DNA of 64,000 nucleotides from Saccharum officinarum (taxonomy: Eukaryota; Streptophyta; Magnoliopsida; Poales; Poaceae), in assembly GCA_020631735.1 (NCBI GenBank), contig CM036201.1, forward strand, positions 71,567,253 through 71,631,252, written 5' to 3'. This document shows positions 1-11,343 of this stretch, piece after piece. Below the pieces are notes generated by a model, which worked only from the letters and a program-made list of their open reading frames with translations, did not search any database and was not told the DNA's origin. Numbering within the stretch: position 1 is the first letter of the stretch; each line of letters begins with the position of its first letter. The translations under genes and the position numbers were made by a program.

Positions 1-801
1 AATAAAACATGCATATAATAATTTTTCTATGGTGATTGTTGATTGTGTAGAATGTAGTAAAAATGCTAAATCTGTTGTTTGATACTTTTCATAGTATAAA
101 GTATTTTTATCCTTATTTTTAGGCCCTAGCTTGTTATTTTTGTGTAGGCAGTTCTAGTAATCCAAATGTAATGAAATTTTTGTGGTATGCTTGATTAGAT
201 GATAGAAAGCTACTATAATTTTCTCAGATTTTTCTGTGCTACCAAAATAGGTGTTGCTGTTCAAACCTAGTTGCAATTAAGGTTTAAATTAACCTTGTTA
301 ATGCATGATTAGTTAATAAGATTTACTTTGGTGTATTTTTGAATCATTTAATAAGATGTGCTGACTTAGCATTGTAGTAGTAGAAGAGAACGCAGTAGAT
401 GACATGTACTTGTAGTATATGTTCTTGGATGATGTTGACTACCTTGTAGAAGAATTGTATCCCTACTTTATGAAACAAAGTAAACATATTTATCTACATT
501 TCATTTATCATGATCATTACATGTTATTTCTGTAGTGCACCTAGGCATGAGCACTTATACATTTGCATCATACAGGATCGCAGAAAGTAACTCCAGTAGC
601 AGTTCCCGAGGAGCCGGAAGAGCAGCCCGAGGAGTAGGAGGTGCCCGAGGCCGACGAGGAGGTCGGTGAGGATCTTCCAGAGTGGCTAGACCACCGTCCG
701 AGCTCTTTCGAGAGAGGCAAGTCTCGGAGCATTTTTCTCCCCCGGTTTGCAAATAATTTTTATTAATGCTTTACTTTAACTGATGCATTACGTTCAGGAG
801 T
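1..801 (+). mobile_element. Left part of a host Tekay-type LTR, split by a younger insertion
   Basis: This AT-rich sequence continues after the inserted element at 23219, so 1-801 and 23219-24614 are two pieces of one LTR whose 5' end lies outside the window. Its right end (homologous to the reverse complement of the inserted element's terminus), the block GGCAAGTCTCGGAGCAT at 716-732 and the later block TGTGTCGATTAAGGACCG show it belongs to the same lineage as the inserted chromovirus but in opposite orientation. A short acidic coding-like stretch precedes the 716 block, and I see no gene. It could be a solo LTR or the 3' LTR of an element extending to the left. Confidence 0.75.
797..801. 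repeat. Target-site duplication GGAGT (left)
   Basis: GGAGT immediately precedes the TGTAAC terminus at 802 and recurs directly after the terminal TTACA at 23219-23223. A 5-bp duplication is typical of Gypsy LTR elements. It is the only duplication flanking the whole three-LTR unit. Confidence 0.9.
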
Positions 802-1215
802 TGTAACGGAACCGTCCAAATTATAAGAGCACAAGTTCAAAAACAATCGCCGAAACGATCAAATTCTCAAACTTGAGCCCATATAACTCCGGTAGTCCAC
901 GAAACCACGAGTGATTTCAAACCAAACCGAGAGCAACCAGATCGTAGTGATTCAACATAACACAACACTTGTTACAACAGTTCGTAAGTAGCTCTCATAC
1001 ATCGGAGTACAGATAATTTTATTACAAAACTAACATAAAGATTAGCGGAAGCAACATAATTTCTGAAACCATTTAAATTCAAATACTGCCAGTACATAGT
1101 CACATCCTGCAAAAGCATACCAGAAGAGATACTACAGAGACCATGCCCATATGGTCTAGTCTTCACACCCACATGGCGAAGACCATACTTGCAGCAACAA
1201 GTAGGAATCTGTTAC

Positions 1216-1269
1216 CTGCAACAGGTGGGAATAAACCCTGAGTACGAGAAGGTACTCAGCTAGACTTAC
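1216..1269 (-). promoter_or_regulatory. Conserved LTR hairpin between splice-like sites (LTR1)
   Basis: On the minus strand this 54-nt segment begins GTAAGT and ends TTGCAG. Between them is a perfect stem CTGAGTAC / GTACTCAG with a 6-nt loop (1238-1259). The same arrangement is found in LTR3 (18790-18843), in the host LTR (24134-24188) and in the right-hand LTR (63682-63734). It is shorter than normal plant introns, so splicing is uncertain. An RNA structure near the transcript end or leader is an alternative. Confidence 0.6.
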
Positions 1270-3939
1270 CCGACAAAAACCAGAAACAACGGCGACACCA
1301 AGGATTATGCAAGGCTTTATAAAGTGGGCTAGCTTGACTCATTTGCAGAAAAGCTTATTACAGATAAGTAATCATTAACGCTTAAGCATCAAGTTAATCA
1401 TCATTAACCTGTCATCTAGATTAGCACCTGTACTAGAGCACTCACTTTATTAGGAGCAAACAATATTAACCATAGCAGGTATAATAAGGCCATCATCATC
1501 ATTATCATCAATTCCGAACCATCATTAATAATTAGTGTATCTACGCTGGAGATAACCAGTCAAGTTTCTCACTATCCGGGAGAGACGGCGACTCGAATCG
1601 ATTCCAACTCAGCTGAGGGGGTATTCCTGACACTCACCCGGCAAACCCCGCTAAAGGCAGCCGTAGATAACCTTTGGTACAACTCAGGGTGGGCCCGAAC
1701 AGCGCCGCGTTCTCGGGATACCAGTGGCCAGGAAGCTCAGGACTTTTAACTCACCTGCCCTTGGACCCTCTGGCTCCCTTCCGAGGCGACTTTCACTTTT
1801 CGACTTCGCAGCCTGAGTTGAGCTACTAGGCTTCGCGGTCGGCAACCTCAGGCCGGCCAACTAAATGTCAGGCATGCGTTCAAAATGACATAGAAGGCTC
1901 CAGGTCTCGGTCCTTAATCGACACAGACGGGGATAGATCCACACCCAAGGCCTCCATGCCTTGTTGTTTCACTATCATCATCCCGCCCGGTCTCATTTCA
2001 TTTTATTACACATGGTTCACTTCCACGATAGCAAATATAGCCAACCGTGACCTGATCAAGCCCTATATCTCGCAGGTGACAGGAAATCACCCGACTTCTA
2101 CCGGTCTAATTTAGCAGGGCTAAGCATAGATACGATCCTGTCTACATAGGATTCAAGGTTCGAATTGCTGGACAAGGAGTGTTATCAATGCAGCAAGGGT
2201 TTCCAACCAACTCCTATCACGTAATGCAACAATACATATAACATGTATAAATAGATAATTGTTTTGAAAGTAGGAGGCTTATAATGCTCCGGGGCTTGCC
2301 TTAACCGAAAGAAGAGAGATCGAGGTTCGGCTTCAAGAACGGTTCCCACGTCTTCTCCGGCTTTGTCGGACTGGACCTCCAGTTCTCGAACGGACTTCAA
2401 CCTCGGGTTCCACGCCCAGCGGAACTTCGCTTGTAACACGATTCTCGGCACACCTATTGCATGTATATGCATCCAATGAATTTCATGTATGCATCCAAAA
2501 ATGACATGATGATTTATGGACGTGCATGAATGATGTGAAGATGAATGCAATGACATTGCAACGTTGTAAGCACGAAACCAAGTTATGTGGTGCTCTATTC
2601 AAATCACTTCAAGCTTAGGTGCAAATCTCCTCTCTGGTATTAACATGTTTAAACATCCCTAAGAAACCACTAAGTGCCACAAGGTTAAAACTAAACACAC
2701 ACATAACAAGATTCCAGACATTTAGCATTTCCAATCATGTTAATAGGAGTAGCTAAGAAAATTCATAACTGGAGTTCTATAACTGCAATGGACATGAATT
2801 AGGACATTATGGAAAGCTTATGAAATTTCCTACATTTCATCTTTAGATACCAAAGCATGAATCAAAAGTTACCAGGTGGAATTCAAACATTCCCAGAACC
2901 TGTTCTGGGCAAACAGAGAACAGCCATCTCTAACCTCCAACTTAAAACATGTATATCTAATAAAATACTTGACCAATGGCCACCAAAATTTAACAGTAGC
3001 TAGATCATGAAATTTAAGACAACTTTGCTATAGATCACTTATCAAGAAAACATCATTATAATAGGTTAATTCGCTTAACTAGCAATTCTGCCCAGAAATG
3101 GCAGATTCACTGACTTAAATAATTAATGACGATTGAAAAGCACAATTGGACCAAACTAAGTTTACCAACTTGTTGTGCATATCAAAGGAACATCAGAAAG
3201 TATAGTGACAACTTCCAAATAAATTATTTAATATTCTTTTATAATTTATTTAGTTAATTAGGTGATTAAAGAAACATACAGTAAAACTATATATAAAAAT
3301 CTACAAAAATTACAGTAGCCACCTAATGCTTCACATAGGCTACCATAAAAATCTCACTTCATTTTGACAAGCAGATATGGAGATATCAAAAATAACAGAT
3401 GGCAGGTCTATTTCTAGCATAAATAGGAAACCCTATTGAAAAGTATCAAACAACAGATTTCATATTTTTCCTAACATCTTTCTAACATAAGAACAACATT
3501 CACCAAGTTTCACCCTTACTGGATCTATATAAAAATTATGAAAATTCACACAAGATCCATTCAAGCAAACAAGATAAATATATAACTCCACCAAACTACA
3601 TCCAAATTGCATGAAAATTTAACCATAAGCTATTCATGGTATGAGAAGTTCACTATAAAAATTTCATGTCATTTGGAGCTTCACAGAAAGAGATATCATT
3701 TTCTCCTTTTTCTTCATGAATAAAAGATATCATTAATAACTATTTAATTCATCACAAAACATGGCACACATTATATTTTTATAATAAACTAGACCTTATG
3801 TAGAGCACACCAAAATTTAAAGCATCTTATTTGGACCTCTAGAACAGGAGATATATATTTTTGAATTTATGCATAACTCTGTGAAAAAGAATAAAAATAA
3901 AACGAAACCGGAACTCTAAACCTAACTGGGCCAGCCCGG

Positions 3940-4790
3940 CTTAACCGCTCGGCCTCGCACGCGGCTCAGCCCAGCTCGCGGCTCGGCCCAACTCGCGGCT
4001 CGGCCCAGCTCGCTGCTCCTGCCTAATGGCGCTGACGCCTAGGTCCCACCTGTCGGGGAGAGCAGAGACAGGGGAGCGGGCGTGGCCGGCGTTTGCTCGC
4101 CGACGGCGATAGTTCCGACGGTGCTAAAGGCATCGTCGTGCTCGCCACGACAAGACACACCCATTGATGCCTCGGGTTTGGCTTCTACCAGCGTCTACCT
4201 ACGGTAGTGCCGTGCACAGCGGATGGCGGCGAGGTTGTGGCGAAATTCCGGCAACGGCGAGCTCGCACATTCCCACCTAAGCTCGGTACGAGCTTCGAGG
4301 TGTCAAGGTGAAGCCAATTGTGAAGAAAAGGGAGAAAAAGGGAGCCGCTAAGTACTCTGGCCACGGTGAGCTCGATCTCCGGCGAGGTCGAGTCATGGCG
4401 GCGGCAGCGGATTAAGCAATATGCCCTCACCTTTGGCCGAAAGACTCAACGAGAGGGCGAACGGGGTAGAAGGGATGATGGCGAAGCTATGGGCGGGTTT
4501 TTGTGGTTGGCGGTGCGGTGGCGCTCGCACACGAGCTCACCGAAGCTCGCGGTGGTGATGGTGCGGAGTTTTTCGCTGCGGTGGAGACAGCAGAGAGGGA
4601 AAGAAATGGCGAGCGAGAGCGAGGGGTGAGGTGTCAGCTCGGCCTTCACATTTGTGCATGCGCTCGCGACGTGGAGGCATCGGCAGAGCGTGAACGCCAC
4701 GCGGTGGCTCGGCTCTGAGCCGGCCGCCACGACAGCGCCTGCTCTCTGAACCCACGCCCGATCAGAGTGACTGACAGGCCAAGTTGGGAG
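3940..4790. other. GC-rich coding-like segment within LTR1
   Basis: A sharp shift from AT-rich to GC-rich sequence. It starts with short imperfect direct repeats of the type GCTCGGCCCARCTCGCG (about 3945-4015), followed by several overlapping open frames on both strands. None of these resembles a known protein. LTR3 carries the same segment (about 21515-22365), and the right-hand LTR has GC-rich segments in a comparable place. It may hold the promoter/leader region of the element; that is inference. Confidence 0.5.
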
Positions 4791-5638
4791 CTTAAGATCT
4801 CGCAAACGAGTTCGAATTGGGTCAAAGTGTTGAATACAAAACTATAGTTCTAAGTAAGATCTCCAAGTTTGTCAATAGGATCATGAGCTAACTCGGCTTG
4901 GTTAGTGAGATACAGCGCCCCAAAGTGAGGCACATGAAAACTGAAACTGAGTTTCAGTTATCCCCCGACTGAAACCCGATTTTCAAAGCACTCTAACTCA
5001 TAAACCATTGAGAACTAGGTGATGGTGTTATTGACGAACTTGTAGAGCTAAGTGAGTACTACAAAAGTGTCAATATGGGTTAGAGCTGGTTTGGTCAGGT
5101 TTTCAAACTACAAGCTCCCAAAGATGGGTACTTGGAAACTGAAAAGCAGTTCCAGGACTTAGAAAAATTCTAAGTGTGGAAACAGCCTTCCATTCCTACA
5201 AGTGGGCCATGTTTGGGCATGATCCAAGCTTTTTCATGAGATGATCCCAAAATAACTTTTGTTCCTCATGAAATTTGGCACAACTTTGGTAAAGGGTGCA
5301 CAACCATGCAAGGTCTCTAGGTTGGACTTTCTAATCAGTCAAACAGAGTCACTTTGTAGGTCATCCCAAGTCAAACCTCCCCTAGAGGGCAAATTAGACA
5401 TTTTGGTCAACATGAACAGTGCTCCATTAGATGTCCTAAGCATAGTTAAGCTACTAGGGATCATGTTAGAGCATCACAAGTGTCATCTACACAACAACCC
5501 TAGCAACACATAGAAAACCACAAATGTTGCAATTGAATGTTTCAAACAAGGATGCACATGAAATGACGATGCTTATGGTAATGTCATGCCATGATCATGC
5601 ATTATGAATGCATTATGAGGCTAACTAACACCAGGGTG

Positions 5639-8600
5639 TTACAGCCCTCCCCCCTTATAAAAATCTCGTCCCGAGATTTGAAAGTCGTACCATTTTTCAT
5701 AGAAAGCGGAATAGTTGTCCTTTAAATAATCCTCTTTTTCCCAAGTTGCATCACGTTCACCGTGATTACTCCAAACCACCTTGTATAATTTGACTACTCG
5801 ATTTCGAGTCACCCTTTCCAGAGTATCCAGAACATATATCGGTTTCTCCTCGTAAGAAAGATCAGATTTCAATTTGATGCGTCTCACTTCTACTCTTTCC
5901 TCAGGATGACGGAGACATTTCTTTAATTGAGATACATGGAAGACTGGAAAGATAATTCCCATTTCACGAGGTAGATTGAGCTTATAGGCTACTCTTCCAC
6001 TTTTCTCAATAATCCGATAAGGTCCAACATATCAAGGTTCAAGCTTTCTTTTGATCCCAAAATGCTTTACTCCTCTCATAGGGGACACCTTCAGATAGAC
6101 ATGGTCACCTATTTCAAACTCAATAGGTTTCCTCCTGTTATCTGCGTAGCTCTTTTGTCTAGCCTGAGCGGCTGCTATATTTTTCTGTATCGCACGAACT
6201 TGCTCCTCGGCTTCTTTTACAAAGTCAATACCATAGAGCCTTCTTTCCCCTGGTTCCACCCAGTTCAACGGAGTTCTACACTTGCGACCATATAAAGCTT
6301 CAAATGGAGCCATCTTGATGCTCTCTTGATAACTGTTGTTGTAAGAGAATTCAGCGAGAGGCAACCATTTCTCCCAGGAGCCATTACAAGAGATGATGGA
6401 AGCTCTAAGCATGTCTTCAAGAATCTGATTCACACGCTCAGTCTGCCCCGACGTCTGTGGATGATAAGCAGAACTACAGACCAAATTAGTTCCAAGATTC
6501 TGATGTAGGCGCTCCCAAAAACGGGCAGTAAACTGTGGTCCTCTGTTAGAGACAATAGACCCAGGCACTCCATGAAGACGTACGACTTCTTGGAAGTAAA
6601 TGTCAGCATATTGGTGTGGGTGATAGTTACTCTTCACAGGGATAAAATGAGCAGATTTTGTCAAACGATCAACTATAACCCAAATAGAATCAAAACCTTT
6701 TTGGGTGGTTGGTAATCCGACAATAAAGTCCATAACAATGTCGTCCCACTTCCAACCTGAAACAGACAAAGGCTGGAGTAAACCAGGCTTCATGTGAATG
6801 GCCTTAACTCTACAACAATTATCACACTTAGCGACATAGGCTGCAATTTCCTTCTTCATCTTGGTCCACCAATAGTACGGCTTGAGGTCCTGATATATTT
6901 TACTACTACCAGGATGGATGGACAATTTAGAAGAATGGGCTTTAGCCATGATTTGGTTTCTAAGTTCCTTGTCCTTGGGCACAACAAGTCTATCATTAAA
7001 CCAGAGAATTCCCTTCTCATCGATTCGAAAATGCTTAGTTTCTTGCTCTTTCATCTTTCTCTTGATGTGAAATACACCCGCATCAGTCTTTTGTAACTCA
7101 ATGATTCTACTTCTCAAAGAACAATCTACAGTGATATGATGGATTACAATAGGATGTAAGAGGTGGGACAAATGAAAATCTTCTTCTATCAGAGAGTTGC
7201 AGTGAGATTTTCTACTCAAGGCATCGGCAACCACATTTGCTTTACCCGGATGGTAATGCACCTGGAGGTTATAATCCTTGATCAACTCTAACCATCTTCT
7301 CTGGCGCATATTTAACTCAGGTTGAGTAAATATGTACTTAAGACTCTTATGATCTGTATAAATATTGCATATATTTCCAAGCAAATAGTGTCTCCAGATT
7401 TTCAAAGCATGCACTACAGCAGCTAACTCTAAGTCATGAGCCGGATAGTTAACTTCATGTTTTCTTAACTGACGCGAAGCATACGCAATAACTCGGCCTC
7501 CTTGCATAAGTACGCCACCTAAACCAGTACCCGATGCATCATAATACACATCAAACGGTTTCTCAATGTCAGGTTGCGCTAATACAGGAGCTGATGTTAA
7601 CAAAGTCCGTAGAGTGTAGAAAGCTTGTTCACACTCCGGAGTCTAATCAAACTTCCTATCCTTCTCAAGTAGTCGAGTCATAGGCTTAGCTATTTTAGAG
7701 AAATCCTGAATAAAACGACGATAGTAGCCAGCCAATCTAAGAAAACTCCGAACTTCATGTACTGTAGTTGGTGTCTTCCAATCTAAAACTTCCTGTATCT
7801 TAGTCGGGTCTACTGAAATTCCCCCACCAGACAACACATGACCGAGGAAAGGTACCTTCTTTAACCAGAATTCACATTTACTGAACTTGGCGTAAAGCTT
7901 ATGTTCACGTAATCTGGATAAAACAATTCTCAGATGCTCGGCATGTTCTTTTTCATTTTCAGAATAGATGAGAATATCATCAATAAATATCACCACAAAC
8001 TTGTCCATCTCTTGCATGAATACTGAATTCATCAGGTACATGAAATGTGCAGGAGCATTGGTCAGACCAAAAGACATGACAAGATATTCATATAACCCGT
8101 ATCTGGTAGAGAAAGCGGTCTTTGGTATGTCTTCCAGACGGATTTTAATTTGGTGATAACCAGATCTCAGATCGATCTTCGAGAATACCTTCGCTTTAGA
8201 CAACTGATCAAACAAGATATCAATACGAGGCAACGGATACTTGTTCTTGATAGTGACTGCATTGAGTGGTCGATAGTCTACACACATACGTAGAGACTAG
8301 TCCTTCTTCTTCACAAAGATAGCAGGACAACCCCACGGAGAAGAACTAGGACGGATCAGCCCTTTTAATAAAAGGTCACTAAGTTGGGTCTTGAGTTCAG
8401 CTAACTCATTCGGCGGCATTCTATACGGTCTTTTGGAAATTGGTGCGGTACCTGGAATTAACTCAATCTTGAATTCTACATCACGATCTGGAGGTAATCC
8501 TGGCAACTCATCGGGAAAAACATCTGGAAATTCACACACTACAGGAACTTCTGCAATCTCTTTTGCTTTTGCTATCATAGCGTTAACTGTAGTCTGAGGA

Positions 8601-10003
8601 CTAATGTCTCTAGGAAGTTGTACTAGAAAAGCTTGTTGATCTTTTGGATCCCTCAACATAACCACTCTCGTAGAGGTATCGATCAGAACACCGTTTCCAC
8701 TCATCCACTTCATACCTAAGATTACATCTAAACCCAAACCAGGTAATACCACAAGATCTAGATCATACAGACGTCCTTCTATCTCGATCTTTGCTCCTAA
8801 GACCAACTGGTTGGTTGAAATATTATTCCCGGCAGCACTAATATTATAACCACTATTATCTAAAGTAACGACCTTCATACCACGCTTGGCTGCAAACGTT
8901 GAACTGATAAAAGAGTGGGAAGCACCTGAATCAAACAGCACAATTGCAGGGTGTTGATTTACTAAAAATGCACCGGCAGTGATAATCTCACCCGTAGGAA
9001 TGGACTCCACCGTGGTGTATCGAACCCATCCTTTACACACATCTGCCTTATTATCATTTGATTTCTTCTGCGGACGAGGACAATCTTTGGCCCAATGACC
9101 TGACATCTTGCAATTCCAACATAGCCGGTTACTTGGCGGTGCCTTAGGCTTTCCTTTCTTAATACTGCTCCTCTTGACCGGATCCTGTGTCTGATATGGG
9201 TGATATCTAGTAGATATGCCAGGTGAATAATACTGAGGTGTAATCACCACCAGAGTATTGTTCGTTGGTGTATTAGATTCATGAGATTTCTCTTGGCTCT
9301 TAGAAGCAGCATACACAACATTACAGTTCTCTTGAAGGATAGTATCACTGACAAATTCGTTGAAAGTTGCGCACTTGCTATTGCACATGGCCTTCATCAA
9401 TTTAGGACACAACCCTCTTTTGAAACTTGCAATCTTCTTAACTTCCGTATTAACAAATTCCGGAGCATATCTTGACAAGTTGATGAAAGCATGTAGATAT
9501 TCTGTTACGCTTTTGTCTCCTTGGATGAGCTTCATAAACTCGGTGTGCTTGATTGCCATGAGACCAGCAGGAATGTAATGTCCACGAAATGCTTCCTTGA
9601 ACTGATCCCAAACTACTTCCCTATTCTCAGGCAGGGTACTCCGATGGTGACACCACCAAACACCTGCAGGTCCTTGCAACTGTTGCGAAGCATATTCTGT
9701 TTTCATATCATCTGCCACCTTGAGCACACGAAACTTCTGTTCGATAGTGTTCAACCATTCGTCTGCTTGAAGTGGTTCTTCTGCTTCTCGAAAAATAGGA
9801 GGCTCAGTATCTAAGAAATCTTTATAGCTGCTGTACTGGGCAGGCTCAGGTTCCTGATGGACATGGTTTCTGACACTCTCGTCCAAAGCTCGCTGACTTT
9901 CGACAAGCATTTGCAGCAACTCAGCAGAGGTAGGTTGCGGAGGAGACGATGACAGTCCTGTATTACCACGATTCCGACTGCTAGAGCGAAGTTGACGAGA
10001 CAT
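5639..10003 (-). pseudogene. Gag-Pol polyprotein of chromovirus, internal copy 1 (three nonsense codons)
   Basis: One continuous minus-strand frame of about 1455 codons. I take the start at the ATG at 10003 (MSRQLRS), six bases inside the longest open frame. In order: Gag; CCHC zinc knuckle [14 protein letters not shown] (about 9080-9125); aspartic protease DSGAS (about 8905-8943); reverse transcriptase FIDDILIYS (about 7960-7986); RNase H around YYDASG (about 7530-7556); integrase HHCC (about 6810-6920) and DDE core; C-terminal chromodomain (about 5680-5850). In-frame stops lie at 8297-8299, 7643-7645 and 6032-6034; the last two are shared with copy 2. The second catalytic Asp of integrase is Asn here (codon 6545-6547), while copy 2 has Asp. 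There are no frameshifts. The reading frame runs 5 bases into the LTR. Copy 1 cannot encode a full-length active polyprotein without readthrough. Confidence 0.93.
5644..5654 (-). other. Polypurine tract, internal copy 1
   Basis: GCCCTCCCCCC on + reads as a G-rich purine run directly upstream of the 3' LTR on the minus strand, the standard position of the plus-strand DNA primer. Copy 2 has one C fewer. Confidence 0.85.
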
Positions 10004-11320
10004 CTGCAAGTAGTTGAAACTAGTAAGCGTTGATGACGTCGGAAGGCTGCTGACGAATTATATAGGCAGGAGGAAGAGATTATATCCAACTATGCAAATT
10101 CCAATCTCCAAAAGAAGGAAATTTCTTAGATTGAGGCACGGATCTTCTGACAAGATAGAGAATGACATTCAAGGAAAAGGTTCACGAGAAGATAACACAT
10201 TGGTGTAGCTCCATAATGGATCATGACTAGCAATCCTTGATACCTGCGCGTGCCGAGCAGCACAACCTTGTGTCGCGCGCCACAGGAGGCTCCCGGTTTC
10301 GTCGCGGCACCATGGAGTACTAATCGCAACACCATTACCGAACACACCCATGAGGAATCCTCACGTGTCAGGAATTAAACGTGTAGAAACAGTATCATCT
10401 AAAGATGGGGTAGCAAACAAGGATGGATACAAAGGTAGAAGCAATGGAGAGGTGAATTGCAGATCAAAACACATCCCAACTCGGGGAGACACATCTTGAA
10501 ATTGTCTTGCTTTCCTTCATGACTAGGTATGAATTGGGTTTCAAGGCTGACACTACTGGCCACTCCACTAGATTGGTTGACCACCCCAATTCTTCACGAA
10601 AGAAATGCAACTATCGGGACAACTATTTGGAGGAAGAAATTTTGAAAGAATGGATAAGCAATTTATAAGGGAGGGAGTAATGCAGAATGCAATGTATGAT
10701 GCGAACATGGTGCATGCACGAACCGTACGTCCTCACAAACCTAGGAAGAATTTCAAAATTCTAGCGTATAGTTCGGTGGCATACACACGTTCTCTCAATA
10801 ACGATAACTAGTCGTTCTATATGAAACGTTGTTAGTGTACCTGCAGAAAATTGCATTTCAGCCCAACAATTCCCAATATAGCACACAAGAAAGCGGTAAA
10901 CTAAATACTTTCCATACATACATCCCCCGATGTATATACTTCAGTATCAATCTACCCGACAGATATTCCCACAATTAAGTACTCTCATAATCACATGATT
11001 AAACATGTAAGTATGCTAGTAACCATAACTACTCTCCCTAGACCGACGGTTGGACGGTCATGCTCTCACAACTCCTACTTACCAGGGCATAGAGGTATTT
11101 TGATCCATACATTACCACCCAAGCGGATGGCATCCATACAATAGCACGCCGTATGGACAACAAAATAGAAAACAAGCAAGAACCCCCAGTTAGTACTTAG
11201 TAAGCCACCTAATAGTCCTTTATTTGGGCATATAGGATATGACCACTGGCACTCTTTAAATTTGAATTAAGATTTTTTTCAAAAAGCTTTTGTTTAAATA
11301 CACAAATGATGTGTTTACTG
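10004..11320 (-). other. Untranslated leader of internal copy 1
   Basis: About 1.3 kb between primer-binding site and gag with no recognisable coding sequence. On the minus strand the gag ATG is directly preceded by CTACTTGCAG, which resembles a 3' splice site. Compared with copy 2, small indels accumulate from about 10590 toward the assembly gap. Confidence 0.6.
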
Positions 11321-11341
11321 TCGAATCTTGCTCCGATACCA
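11321..11341 (-). other. Primer-binding site (initiator Met-tRNA type), copy 1
   Basis: The minus strand reads TGGTATCGGAGCAAG and onward, close to the complement of the 3' end of plant initiator tRNA-Met (TGGTATCAGAGCC). It lies 2 nt inside the LTR2 boundary, where minus-strand DNA synthesis would be primed. Confidence 0.85.
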
Positions 11342-11343
11342 GC

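Larger units (their letters stand above)
802..5643 (-). mobile_element. LTR1: 3' LTR of a minus-strand Tekay/Del chromovirus
   Basis: A 4842-bp LTR bounded by TGTAAC and GTTACA. A C-rich polypurine-tract complement sits just inside it at 5644, so on the coding (minus) strand this is the 3' LTR. It is nearly identical to LTR3 (18376-23218): by eye about 18 substitutions, 16 of them transitions, plus one single-base indel. Inside are a GC-rich coding-like segment (3940-4790), AT-rich non-coding sequence (2560-3940), and the conserved lineage blocks at 2284-2300, 1908-1925 and 1216-1269. LTR length, chromodomain and Met-tRNA primer site together point to the Tekay/Del lineage. Confidence 0.93.

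Noticed and set aside
1216..1269. Calling the LTR hairpin segment a true intron
   Set aside because: At 53-55 nt it is below the usual plant minimum; only the splice-like ends support it, so it is reported as a structured element.
4446..4805. 119-residue minus-strand open frame, and overlapping frames, in the GC-rich part of LTR1 and LTR3
   Set aside because: It lies inside an LTR, is open in several frames because of GC content, and shows no known domain.
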